A DNA stretch of 64,000 bases from Streptomyces sp. CC208A (GTDB taxonomy: Bacteria; Actinomycetota; Actinomycetes; Streptomycetales; Streptomycetaceae): the NCBI RefSeq assembly GCF_030010625.1, contig NZ_JASCXN010000001.1:372001-436000 (forward strand), read 5' to 3'. Under the pieces are notes generated by a model. It was not told the DNA's origin and did no database searches. It saw nothing but the letters and a program-made list of their open reading frames with translations. Within the stretch, counting starts at the first letter, position 1. Every line of letters begins with the position of its first letter. The position numbers were made by a program, and so were the translations under genes. Below are positions 51,302-59,304 of the stretch, piece by piece.

Positions 51302-52069
51302 GTGCTCGTGCTGCTGCCGCCCTCCGAAGGCAAGGCGCCCTCCGGGGCCGGGGCGCCGCTCAAGCCGGAGTCGCTGTCGCTGCCGGGGCTCGCGGAGGCG
51401 CGGGCGGCCGTCCTGGACGAGCTGGTCGAGCTGTGCGCCGCCGACGAGGAGAAGGCGCGCGAGGTGCTCGGCCTGAGCGAGGGGCTGCGCGGCGAGGTCG
51501 CGAAGAACGCCGGGCTTCGCACGGCGGGCGCGCGGCCGGCCGGGGAGATCTACACCGGGGTCCTGTACGACGCGCTGGGCCTGGCCACGCTGGACGCGGC
51601 CGCGCGGGAGCGGGCGGGCGCCTCGCTGCTCGTCTTCTCCGGGCTGTGGGGGGCGGTGCGGGTGACGGACCGGATCCCGTCGTACCGCTGCTCGATGGGG
51701 GTGAAGCTGCCGGGGCTCGGCGCGCTGGGAACGCACTGGCGGGGCGCGATGGCGTCGGTGCTGCCGGAGGCGGCCGGGGACGGTCTGGTGCTCGACCTGC
51801 GCTCGGCCGCGTACGCGACGGCGTGGAAGCCGAAGGGCGAGGTGGCGGGGCGGACCGCGACGGTACGGGTGCTGCACGCGCCGACCCGGAAGGTGGTCAG
51901 CCACTTCAACAAGGCGACCAAGGGCCGGATCGTACGGAGCCTGCTGGAGTCCGGCGCGGCCCCCGGCACCCCGGCGGAGCTGGTGGAGGCGCTGCGGGAC
52001 CTCGGGTACGTGGTGGAGACGGGCGCGAAGGCGGGGGCCCTCGACGTGCTGGTGGACGAGGTCCACTGA
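51302..52069 (+). CDS. yaaA: peroxide stress protein YaaA (UPF0246)
   Basis: A 255-residue YaaA/DUF328 protein: VLVLLPPSEGKAP at the N-terminus, AGARPAGEIYTGVLYDALGL, LLVFSGLWGAVRVTDRIPSYRCSMGVKLP, DLRSAAYATAWKP and VVSHFNKATKGRIVRSLL are all family motifs. GTG 51302 opens the fold. In E. coli YaaA limits free intracellular iron and DNA damage during H2O2 stress. The protein binds DNA, but its catalytic activity is unclear. It sits after a block of GGCATG repeats. Confidence 0.92.
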   Translation: MLVLLPPSEGKAPSGAGAPLKPESLSLPGLAEARAAVLDELVELCAADEEKAREVLGLSEGLRGEVAKNAGLRTAGARPAGEIYTGVLYDALGLATLDAAARERAGASLLVFSGLWGAVRVTDRIPSYRCSMGVKLPGLGALGTHWRGAMASVLPEAAGDGLVLDLRSAAYATAWKPKGEVAGRTATVRVLHAPTRKVVSHFNKATKGRIVRSLLESGAAPGTPAELVEALRDLGYVVETGAKAGALDVLVDEVH

Positions 52070-52132
52070 CGTTCCGTTGCGCGGAGCGCAACGGCCGTTG
52101 CGGGGGTTGGGGGCGCTGGGCAGGATGAGGCC

Positions 52133-52813
52133 ATGCCCAGCGCCTCCGGCTTCTTCGCGCTCGCCCCGGCCGCCGTTCCTGTCGCTCCCTCCGTTCCTGT
52201 CGCCCCCGTCGTTCCCGTCGTGGTGGTCGAGGACGTCGCCGACGCCGTGCCGCTGGCCCGGGCGCTCGTGGCCGGCGGGCTGCCGCTGATCGAGATCACC
52301 CTGCGTACGCCGGCCGCGCTCGACGCGGTGCGGGCGGTCGCGGCCGAGGTGCCGGAGGCGGTGGTCGGCGCGGGGACGGTGGTGTCGGCGCGGGGTGTCG
52401 CGGACGCCGTACGGGCGGGGGCGCGGTTCCTGGTGAGCCCGGGGTGCTCGGGGCGACTGCTCGGGGCGCTGCGGGAGTCGGGCGTGCCGTTCCTGCCGGG
52501 CGTCTCGACCGCCTCCGAGGTGCTGGCGCTCCTTGAGGAGGGCGTCACGGAGCTGAAGTTCTTCCCGGCCGAGGCGGCGGGCGGCGTCCCGTATCTGAGA
52601 TCTCTGGCGGGTCCTCTGCCGCAGGCCCGTTTCTGCCCGACCGGCGGCATCTCGGCCGCCTCGGCCCCCGGCTACCTCGCCCTGCCCAACGTGGCCTGCG
52701 TCGGCGGCGGTTGGATGCTGCCGCCGGACGTGCTCGCCGCCCGCGCCTGGGAACGGGTGGAGGCGCTGGCGCGGGAGGCGGCGGGGCTGCGGACGGCTAC
52801 GACCGGGGGGTGA
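52133..52813 (+). CDS. eda: 2-keto-3-deoxy-6-phosphogluconate (KDPG/KHG) aldolase
   Basis: A 226-residue class-I aldolase of the Entner-Doudoroff pathway: catalytic Glu in PLIEITLRTPAALDAVRA, GAGTV, FLVSPGCS, PFLPGVSTASE, Schiff-base Lys in ELKFFPAEAAGG, and phosphate loop FCPTGGISAASA. The N-terminus carries an extra PVAPSVPVAPVVPV stretch encoded by repeated GTTCCTGTCG/GTTCCCGTCG units, which is unusual and probably a disordered extension. It converges and overlaps (17 nt) with the acetyltransferase gene. Confidence 0.92.
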   Translation: MPSASGFFALAPAAVPVAPSVPVAPVVPVVVVEDVADAVPLARALVAGGLPLIEITLRTPAALDAVRAVAAEVPEAVVGAGTVVSARGVADAVRAGARFLVSPGCSGRLLGALRESGVPFLPGVSTASEVLALLEEGVTELKFFPAEAAGGVPYLRSLAGPLPQARFCPTGGISAASAPGYLALPNVACVGGGWMLPPDVLAARAWERVEALAREAAGLRTATTGG

Positions 52814-53600
52814 GGCGGACGGCGAGGTGATCGGTCACCGGGCGGTAGCCGAGGCGCCGGTAGAGGGCGTTGCTGGTGGGGTTGGCGAGGTCGGTGAAGA
52901 GGACGACCGCGGCGGCGCCCGAGTCGAGGGCGGCGCGGCTGACGGCGGTGGTGGCGCCCGCCGCGTAGCCCCGGCCCCGCTCGGCGTCCGGGGTGTAGAC
53001 GAGGTGGACGCGGGCCTGGCCTGCGAGGGTGCGGGAGACGGCGGCCATCGACACCGGGCGTCCGTCGGGGGCCTCCCAGAGGTGGAGGCGGCCCTCGGTG
53101 ATCCGGCCGGTGAGGAAGTCGGTGTGGTCGGCGGCGGGTTCCTCGCCGATGGCGCGGGCGAAGGCCGCGGTCCAGTCGCCGAGCAGCGGCAGGTCCGCCT
53201 CGGTCGCGAGCCGGGCGCGGCCCGCCGGGGCCGGGTCCGGCGGGGTGAGCGCGCCGAGCCGGAAGAGCCGCATGCGGGCGGCGGGCTCCCAGGGACGCCC
53301 GGTGCCGTGCGCGTACGCCTCCACCGCCGCGGTCTCGCCGCGCAGCTCCACCGGCTCGTCGCCGTCCGGGAGGACCAGGGCCCGGGCCGCCTCCTCGGTG
53401 GTCGCCCCGAGGGACAGCGCGCCGCCTCGCGCGAGCGCGGCGACACCGGTCACCCGCCCGCCCGGCTCCGTCCACCAGCCGAGCCGGGCCGCCGTCTCCA
53501 TCAGGGTCAGCACGGCGGTGTCGCGGGCCGGTTCGGCGGCGAGGTGCGCGCCTGCGGCGGCGCGGAAGACGGCGGGGTCTGTGGTGAAGTGCCAGGTCAT
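52797..53600 (-). CDS. GNAT family N-acetyltransferase
   Basis: A 267-residue protein with two halves: a degenerate N-terminal part (WHFTTDPAVFRAAAGAHLAAEPARDTAVLTLMETAARLG) and a C-terminal GNAT domain RLATEADLPLLGDWTAAFARAIGE...VHLVYTPDAERGRGYAAGATTAVSRAALDSGAAAVVLFTD and NALYRRLGYRPV. The acetyl-CoA loop RGRGYAA is intact. This matches the actinobacterial tandem GNAT arrangement. The substrate is unknown. Confidence 0.88.
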   Translation of the reverse strand: MTWHFTTDPAVFRAAAGAHLAAEPARDTAVLTLMETAARLGWWTEPGGRVTGVAALARGGALSLGATTEEAARALVLPDGDEPVELRGETAAVEAYAHGTGRPWEPAARMRLFRLGALTPPDPAPAGRARLATEADLPLLGDWTAAFARAIGEEPAADHTDFLTGRITEGRLHLWEAPDGRPVSMAAVSRTLAGQARVHLVYTPDAERGRGYAAGATTAVSRAALDSGAAAVVLFTDLANPTSNALYRRLGYRPVTDHLAVRLTPRS

Positions 53601-53660
53601 GCGGGGATGGTGGTACGAGGGCGGGGGCGGCCGCCACCGGTTTCCCGCGTCCTCCCGCGC

Positions 53661-54875
53661 TCAGCGTCTGAGGTGCGAGGTGTCGTTGAGGAGGCGTACG
53701 GAGGCGTTGCCGTCGGCGTAGTAGGCGACGGCGGACAGCGAGGCGGCGGACAGCTCCATCTTGAACAGGGACTCCGGCGGGGCTCCGAGGGCCAGCCGGA
53801 CGAGGGTCTTGATGGGCGTGACGTGGCTGACGAGGAGGACCGTCCGGCCCGCGTGGGCGGCGGCCAGCCGGTCGCGGGCGGCGGCGACGCGGCGGGTCAC
53901 GACGGCGAAGCTCTCGCCGCCGGTCGGGGCGGCCTTCGGGGAGGCGAGCCAGGCGTCCATGTCCTCGGGGTACCGCTCGCGGACCTCGGCGAAGGTGAGG
54001 CCCTCCCAGGCGCCGAAGTCGGTCTCGCGCAGCCCCTGCTCGACGACGACGTCGAGCCCGAGGCGGGCGGCGACGGTCTCGGCGGTCTGGCGGCAGCGGG
54101 CGAGGGGGGAGCTGACGACGTGCTGGATCGTGCCGCGCGCGGCGAGCGCCTCGGCGACGGCGGCGGCCTGGCGGCGCCCGGCCTCGGAGAGCCCGGGATC
54201 GCTCCCGCCACTGCCGGAGAACCGCTTCTCGGGGGTGAGCGCGGTCTCACCGTGCCGGAGCAGGACGAAGGTGGCGGGGGTGGACATGTCGGGGGCGCCG
54301 TGCGGCGGGGCGGGGGCGGCAGCGCTGCCCGCCGCGGGCGGGGTCGCGGCGGCGAGGGCCGCTCGGGCGCGGGCCGCGCCCGCCGTCGCGTCGCCCGGCG
54401 GGCCCGACGGCGGCAGGGCCGCCGCGACCTGGGCCGCCGACGTGTCGCGCGGCGTCCACCGCTCCCCGCGCCCGCCCGCGTCCATCGCCTCGTTGGCGAG
54501 GCGGTCGGCGTGTTTGTTGCGTTCGCGGGGGATCCACTCGTAGTGGACGCGGTCCGGGGGGAAGACGCGGGCCGCCTCCGCCGCGAGGGGCTTCATGTCG
54601 GGGTGCTTGATCTTCCAGCGGCCCGACATCTGCTCGACGACGAGCTTGGAGTCCATCCTGACCCGGACCGTGGCGTCGGGCGCCAGGTCCAGGGCGGCGC
54701 GGAGGCCCGCGATGAGGCCCTTGTACTCGGCGACGTTGTTGGTCGCGACGCCGATGTACTCGGCGGCCTCCGCGAGGGTCTCGCCCGTGGCCGGGTCGAG
54801 GACGACGGCACCGTAACCGGCGGGTCCGGGGTTGCCCCGGGAGCCGCCGTCCGCCTCGACCACGAGCTCGCGCAT
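53661..54875 (-). CDS. bifunctional RNase H / acid phosphatase
   Basis: A 404-residue fusion. Residues 1-~135 are RNase HI-like: VVEADGGSRGNPGPAGYGAVV, NVAEYKGLIAGL, VRVRMDSKLVVEQMSGRWKI and YEWIPRERNKHADRLANEAMD (the D, E, D, D catalytic set). A Pro/Ala-rich linker leads to a histidine phosphatase domain at ~205-404 with FVLLRHGETALTPEKRFSGS, GQ-like DFGAWEGLTFAEV and LLVSHVTPIKTLV. This RnhC/CobC-like fusion is known in actinobacteria. The ATG shares one base with the zinc-ribbon gene's TGA (TGATG). Confidence 0.95.
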   Translation of the reverse strand: MRELVVEADGGSRGNPGPAGYGAVVLDPATGETLAEAAEYIGVATNNVAEYKGLIAGLRAALDLAPDATVRVRMDSKLVVEQMSGRWKIKHPDMKPLAAEAARVFPPDRVHYEWIPRERNKHADRLANEAMDAGGRGERWTPRDTSAAQVAAALPPSGPPGDATAGAARARAALAAATPPAAGSAAAPAPPHGAPDMSTPATFVLLRHGETALTPEKRFSGSGGSDPGLSEAGRRQAAAVAEALAARGTIQHVVSSPLARCRQTAETVAARLGLDVVVEQGLRETDFGAWEGLTFAEVRERYPEDMDAWLASPKAAPTGGESFAVVTRRVAAARDRLAAAHAGRTVLLVSHVTPIKTLVRLALGAPPESLFKMELSAASLSAVAYYADGNASVRLLNDTSHLRR

Positions 54876-55618
54876 CACAAGCCGGACTCCGCCGTGCGGA
54901 CGAGGATCCGGCGGCAGTTCTCGCAGCGCACGACGGCGTCCTTGGCGGCCGCCCGCACCTCGTTGAGCTCGGTGATGTTGAGCTCGATGTGGCAGCCCTC
55001 GCACTTGCGCTGGTAGAGGCGGGCCGCGCCGATGCCGCCCTGCTGCTCGCGCAGCTTCTCGTACAGCTTGAGGAGGTCGGCGGGGACGGAGCCCGCGACG
55101 ACCTCGCGCTCCTTGGCGACGGTGGCGGCCTCCTCGTCGAGGGCGGCCTGGGCGGTGTCCCGGCGGCCGGTGGCGTCGTCGACCTTGGCCTGGACGGCGG
55201 CGACGCGCTCGCCGAGCTCGGCGACGCGCTCCTGGGCGGACTCGCGGCGCTCCATCACCTCCAGGACGATCTCCTCCAGGTCGCCCTGGCGCTTGGCGAG
55301 CGAGGTGATCTCGTGCTGGAGGCTCTCCAGGTCCTTCGGGGAGGAGACGGCGCCGGAGTCGAGCCGCTGCTGGTCGCGGGCGGCGCGCTGGCGGACCTGG
55401 TCGACGTCCTGCTCGGCCTTGGTCTGCTCGCGGGCGCAGTCGCTCTCCTCGGTCTGCGCGGCGACGAGCAGGTCGCGCAGCTGGTTGAGGTCCTTGGTCA
55501 GCGCCTCGATCTCCGCGTGTTCGGGCAGCGCCTTGCGCTTGTGGGCGAGCTGCTGGAGGCGGACGTCCAGGGCCTGGACGTCGAGGAGGCGGATCTGGTC
55601 GGCGGGCGCGGCGTTCAG
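54875..55618 (-). CDS. coiled-coil zinc-ribbon protein (C4-type), CTG start
   Basis: A 247-residue protein: a long antiparallel coiled coil at about residues 15-195 (LDVRLQQLAHKRKALPEHAEIEALTKDLNQLRDLL...) and a C-terminal C4 zinc ribbon CEGCHIELN...VRCENCRRIL near 200-240, as in CT398/Cj0949-type proteins. The start is best placed at a CTG at 55618: it overlaps the upstream NIF3 stop as CTGA, has GGAG at 6-nt spacing, and gives the (M)NAAPADQIRLLDVQ start I recall for homologues. No ATG/GTG/TTG lies in a suitable position. It is in an operon with NIF3 and RNase H. Confidence 0.88.
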   Translation of the reverse strand: MNAAPADQIRLLDVQALDVRLQQLAHKRKALPEHAEIEALTKDLNQLRDLLVAAQTEESDCAREQTKAEQDVDQVRQRAARDQQRLDSGAVSSPKDLESLQHEITSLAKRQGDLEEIVLEVMERRESAQERVAELGERVAAVQAKVDDATGRRDTAQAALDEEAATVAKEREVVAGSVPADLLKLYEKLREQQGGIGAARLYQRKCEGCHIELNITELNEVRAAAKDAVVRCENCRRILVRTAESGL

Positions 55619-56433
55619 TTGGGGGCTCCAGGAGAGGTGTGGTGGGAGGACCAGGGGTCGGTGACCGTCTTCGAGACGTGGACGCGGAGGTCCCAGCCGT
55701 GGCGGTCGGAGATCTCGTCGAGCTGGGCGGCGGCCTGCTCGCACCAGGGCCATTCGGTGGCCCAGTGGGCGGCGTCGACGAGGCCCAGCGGGGAGTGCTG
55801 GGTGGCCTCGGAGACGGGGTGGTGGCGCAGGTCCGCGGTGAGGAAGGCGTCCACCCCGGCGGCGCGCACGGCGTCGAAGAGGCTGTCGCCGGAGCCGCCG
55901 CTGACGGCGACGCGGCGGACGGTCGTGGTGGGGTCGCCGGCGACCCGGACGCCCTGCGCGGTGGCGGGCAGCCGCTTCGCGGCGCGGGCGGCGAACTCGG
56001 CGAGGGTCTCGGGGTGGTCGAGCTCGCAGATCCGGCCGAGGTTGTTCTCGGGGACGAGCGGGCCGGTGACGCGCAGGCCGAGGGCGCCGGCGAGGGCGTC
56101 GGAGACGCCGGGGTCGGCGGTGTCGGCGTTGGTGTGGGCGACGTGCAGGGCGATGTCGTGCTTGATCAGGGTGTGCACGACGCGGCCCTTGAAGTGGCCC
56201 GCCGCGACCGTCGTCGTCCCGCGCAGGTAGAGCGGGTGGTGGGTGACGATCAGGTCGGCGCCGAGGGCGACGGCCTCGTCCGCGATCTCCTGGACGGGGT
56301 CGACGGCGAAGAGGACACGGGTGACCTCGGCGTCGGGGTCGCCGCAGACGGTGCCGACGGCGTCCCACTGCTCGGCGCGCTGGGGCGGCCAGAGGGCGTC
56401 GAGCTCGGCGATGACTTCAGACAGGCGGGGCAC
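55615..56433 (-). CDS. NIF3/DUF34 family dinuclear metal protein
   Basis: A 272-residue NIF3-like protein: VPRLSEVIAELDALWPPQRAEQWDAVGTVCGDP, DLIVTHHPLYLRG (paired His metal ligands), HIALHVAHTNAD-type motif DIALHVAHTNADTADPGVSDALA, and the C-terminal FLTADLRHHPVSEATQ and LVDAAHWATEWPW. This is the YbgI/GTP cyclohydrolase-like family that forms a toroidal hexamer with two metals per site. The GTG at 56433 is the likely start. It is the first gene of a coupled three-gene operon. Confidence 0.9.
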   Translation of the reverse strand: MPRLSEVIAELDALWPPQRAEQWDAVGTVCGDPDAEVTRVLFAVDPVQEIADEAVALGADLIVTHHPLYLRGTTTVAAGHFKGRVVHTLIKHDIALHVAHTNADTADPGVSDALAGALGLRVTGPLVPENNLGRICELDHPETLAEFAARAAKRLPATAQGVRVAGDPTTTVRRVAVSGGSGDSLFDAVRAAGVDAFLTADLRHHPVSEATQHSPLGLVDAAHWATEWPWCEQAAAQLDEISDRHGWDLRVHVSKTVTDPWSSHHTSPGAPN

Positions 56434-56500
56434 GGAGGAAAGGCTACCTGTCCTCCGCACCCCGCCGTCCGAGCCTGTGGACAACCCTCGGCCCAGGTCC

Positions 56501-57541
56501 TTACTTCTTCACGAGGTCGGCGCGCAGGTCGTCGAGGACGCTGTTCGCGGCGGTCACGCCGAGGCCGAGGTACCAGGTCTCGTCCGGGACGTCCTTGGCC
56601 TGTCCGGCCTTGACGGCCTTGAGGTTCTTCCAGAGCGGGTTGCCCTGGGCGGCGTCCTTCCTGGTGGCCTTCGGGTCGCCGTAGACGCCGGTGAAGATCC
56701 AGTCTGCGTCGGCCTGGTCGATCTTCTCCGGGCTGACCTCGACGGCGAGGTCGTCCACCTGCTGGTTCTGCGGCCGGGGCAGGCCGGCGTCCTCCAGGAT
56801 GGTGCCGATGAAGGACGCCTTCGCGTAGAGGCGGATCTTGCCCGGGAGGTAGCGGACCATCGAGATGGTCGGCTTGTCCGTGCCCACGTCGGTGCCGAGC
56901 TGCTTCGCCTTCGTCTCGTACGCGGCGAGCTGCTCCTTCGCCTCGGCCGTCTTGTCGAGCGCGGCGGCGTTGAGGAGGTAGTTCTCCTTCCAGGTGAAGC
57001 CCGGGCGGATGGAGAAGACGGTCGGCGCGATCTTCGACAGTTCGTCGTACTTGTCGGCGGCGCGCAGTTGGCTGCCGAGGATGAGGTCGGGCTGGAGGTT
57101 GGCGATGGCCTCCAGGTTGAGGTTGTTGATGGTGCCGACCGGCTTGGGGGCGCCCGCGTCCTTGGCGAGGTAGCCGGGGATGCCGTCGTCGCCCTCGGCG
57201 GGGGCGTAGCCGACGGGCTGGACGCCGAGGGAGACGACGTTGTCGAGCTCGCCGACGTCGAGGACGACGACCCGCTTGGGGGCGGCCTTGACCTCGGTCG
57301 TGCCCATGGCGTGGGTGAGGGTGCGGGGGAACTGGCCGGGCTTGGCGTCGGTGCCCATGGCGGCGGTCTTGGCGGCCGCGTCGCCGAAGTCCTTGCCGCC
57401 GGCGGCGACGTCCTTCTTCTTCGTCGTGTCCTCCTTCTTCCCGGAGGCGTCGGAGGAGTTGTCGCCCGCTCCGCAGGCCGCGAGGGAGAACGCGGCGGCG
57501 AGGGCGACGGCGGCGGCGGTGCCGCGGCGGCGGAGGGACAT
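56501..57541 (-). CDS. iron-siderophore ABC transporter substrate-binding lipoprotein
   Basis: A 346-residue lipoprotein. The signal SLRRRGTAAAVALAAAFSLAACG has the lipobox LAAC (Cys at 23). A Lys/Asp-rich linker leads to a type-III periplasmic-binding fold: TTEVKAAPKRVVVLDVGELDNVVSLGVQPVGY, NLEAIANLQPDLILGSQL, PTISMVRYLPGKIRLYAKASF, IDQADADWIFTGVYGD. GAGGAG precedes the ATG by 9 nt. An iron box at 57653 lies about 110 nt upstream, so expression is expected under iron limitation. The permease and ATPase genes are not adjacent. Confidence 0.92.
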   Translation of the reverse strand: MSLRRRGTAAAVALAAAFSLAACGAGDNSSDASGKKEDTTKKKDVAAGGKDFGDAAAKTAAMGTDAKPGQFPRTLTHAMGTTEVKAAPKRVVVLDVGELDNVVSLGVQPVGYAPAEGDDGIPGYLAKDAGAPKPVGTINNLNLEAIANLQPDLILGSQLRAADKYDELSKIAPTVFSIRPGFTWKENYLLNAAALDKTAEAKEQLAAYETKAKQLGTDVGTDKPTISMVRYLPGKIRLYAKASFIGTILEDAGLPRPQNQQVDDLAVEVSPEKIDQADADWIFTGVYGDPKATRKDAAQGNPLWKNLKAVKAGQAKDVPDETWYLGLGVTAANSVLDDLRADLVKK

Positions 57542-57652
57542 CAAGGAGGGCTCCTCTTCGATGGCGGGCGTCGAAACAGGACGGCGGGGGCGGGCGGGGA
57601 CGGGCCGAGGCAGGCGGAAGCGGGCGGCTCCTGACGGAGCCACAGCCTCCAC

Positions 57653-57671
57653 TTAGGTTCGCCTTACCTTA
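57653..57671 (-). promoter_or_regulatory. iron box upstream of the siderophore-binding lipoprotein
   Basis: The minus strand reads TAAGGTAAGGCGAACCTAA, matching the DtxR/IdeR/DmdR consensus TTAGGTTAGGCTAACCTAA at 16 of 19 positions. It lies 112 nt before the ATG of the lipoprotein gene. Confidence 0.85.
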
Positions 57672-57814
57672 CGTACCCCTGGCCCCGTCAGCACAATCCG
57701 CCCCCTCCACTCCACGGAACGCCCCCACCGCCACCCTTATGTGTGAAGTGCGCGGGCTCGTGTTGTTCGGCTGGAAGTGCGAAAACTAGCTTCGTGGCCG
57801 GAGGTGACGAGTCG

Positions 57815-58975
57815 ATGACAGCGTGTGCCATCGAGACCGCGGCCGAGGACGGCGACCACGAGAGGACGGCCGTCCACCCCCCGGCGGGTCTCGCGATCAC
57901 GGCGAACGGCGCGTACGCGGCCAGGCTCGCGGGTGCCGGGGACGCCCTGTACGCGGAGCGCTGGACCCTCGACGGCCCGGAGCCGTACGCCGTACCGCTC
58001 CCCATGGACCAGCCCGAGGAGCCCGACACCCAGCTGCTGCCGCTCGCCGACGGCCGGGTCCTGGTGTGCCGCCGGGTGGACGGGCGGCGCCACACCTTCT
58101 CGCTGCTGTACCCGACAGGGCCGGGCACCGGCGAGCTGCGGCTCGGCGCGGTCGAGGCCCCCGGCCCCGGGCGCGTGGAGCTGCTGCCGCCCTCCCCCGA
58201 CGGCATCTGCGCGTACGCGAGGTACGCGGGCCCGGAGTCCACCACCCTCTGGCTGGTGGCGGGCGGGGCCTTCGGCCCGGAGCGGGTAGCGGAGGTCCCG
58301 GGCCACTGCGGGGGCGGCGTCTGGCTCGACCGTACGGGGCGGATGCTGGCCCTGGACCGGCGGCTCGGCGACGGCCCCGTGAAGGCGGTCGCGGTGGACC
58401 TGGAGCGGGGCGGCGAGGTGTCGCCGCTGCTTCAGATCACCGAGACGAGCAACGACCGGCTGCTGCTCGCGGACCCGGACAGCGGGCTGCTCCTGATCCG
58501 CTCGGACGCGCCCTCGCCGGGTCACGAGCGGCTGGGCTGGGGGGTGCTGGGGAGCCTGCTGCCGGTGCGGTTCCCGGAGTGCCTGCGGCTCGACGACGCG
58601 GCGGTGACGCCCTTCGCGATCCAGCCGGGGCAGGTGCTGATGCCGGAGAGCTGCGGGGTCGCCCTGCGGATCGACGCGGCGGCGGGCAGCTGGGTGGGCC
58701 TGTGGCGGCCCTCGGGGCGGCGGATGCACCAGGTGGCCGCCCCGCCCGGCTGGCTGGCCGGGTCCGGGACGTGGTCGCCCGAGGGCGTCCTGCGGCTGCC
58801 GTGCTCGACGGAGGAGCTGCCCTGCGCGCTGGCGGGCCTCACGGTGCCGGAGGAACCGGAGCCGGAAGCGGAGGCCCCCGGGACGGCCGAGGCCGCGGCG
58901 GCGGAACAGCCGCGCGCGTGCCGTCCGGTGCCGCTCCAGCAGGCGCCCCTGACGGACCGTAAACCCGCTGGTTAG
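57815..58975 (+). CDS. conserved hypothetical, beta-propeller-like
   Basis: A 386-residue protein: MTACAIETAAEDGDHERTAVHPPAGLAITANGAYAARLAGAG. The rest is a run of about seven beta-rich blocks with W/L-rich strands and DGR or DRTGR turns (DTQLLPLADGRVLVCRRVDGRRHTFSLLYP; GGVWLDRTGRMLALDRRLGDG; NDRLLLADPDSGLLLIRSDAP), consistent with a beta-propeller. The Ala/Glu/Pro-rich C-terminus is disordered. GGAGGTGA lies 8 nt before ATG 57815. The frame is open to 57743. No family function recognised. Confidence 0.75.
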   Translation: MTACAIETAAEDGDHERTAVHPPAGLAITANGAYAARLAGAGDALYAERWTLDGPEPYAVPLPMDQPEEPDTQLLPLADGRVLVCRRVDGRRHTFSLLYPTGPGTGELRLGAVEAPGPGRVELLPPSPDGICAYARYAGPESTTLWLVAGGAFGPERVAEVPGHCGGGVWLDRTGRMLALDRRLGDGPVKAVAVDLERGGEVSPLLQITETSNDRLLLADPDSGLLLIRSDAPSPGHERLGWGVLGSLLPVRFPECLRLDDAAVTPFAIQPGQVLMPESCGVALRIDAAAGSWVGLWRPSGRRMHQVAAPPGWLAGSGTWSPEGVLRLPCSTEELPCALAGLTVPEEPEPEAEAPGTAEAAAAEQPRACRPVPLQQAPLTDRKPAG

Positions 58976-59028
58976 ACTCACCGCCGCACGAAACACAGCA
59001 CGAGCATGTCAACGGGGTGAGTACGACC

Positions 59029-59166
59029 ATGGCGGAGAACAGCACGGAGGCGGCCCAGGAGTCGCAGAAGACGGGCGCCGGACGGCACCGCGGCCCGGCC
59101 GCGTCGACGGAGGAACCCACCTCCGCGCCGCACGGCCGGCACCGCCGCGAGGCGGACGAGCGCTAG
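59029..59166 (+). CDS. 45-residue basic His/Arg-rich protein
   Basis: ATG 59029 with GGTGA at 8-nt spacing opens 45 codons: MAENSTEAAQESQKTGAGRHRG, then PAASTEEPTSAPHGRHRREADER and TAG. Composition is disordered, with GRHRG and GRHRRE repeated. An in-frame GTG at 59017 is possible. It lies 53 nt after the preceding gene and is followed by a long palindromic terminator. Similar tiny proteins occur in Streptomyces; function is unknown. Confidence 0.6.
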   Translation: MAENSTEAAQESQKTGAGRHRGPAASTEEPTSAPHGRHRREADER

Positions 59167-59227
59167 CACGCGCGCGTGGCGGCCGGTTTTCCGAAGCCGG
59201 CTGCCGAATCCGCGCCGTACGCGCGCG

Positions 59228-59275
59228 TGGCGGAGGGCCCCGGGGAACCGATCGGTTCCCCGGGGCCCTCCGCCA
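59228..59275. terminator. 48-bp perfect palindrome, bidirectional terminator
   Basis: TGGCGGAGGGCCCCGGGG...CCCCGGGGCCCTCCGCCA is a perfect palindrome with no unpaired loop beyond the central GATC. It lies between convergent genes ending at 59166 and 59305. Very stable RNA hairpin either way. Confidence 0.85.
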
Positions 59276-59304
59276 TCCCCACCGCCCCCCGCCTTCCCCT
59301 GGTC

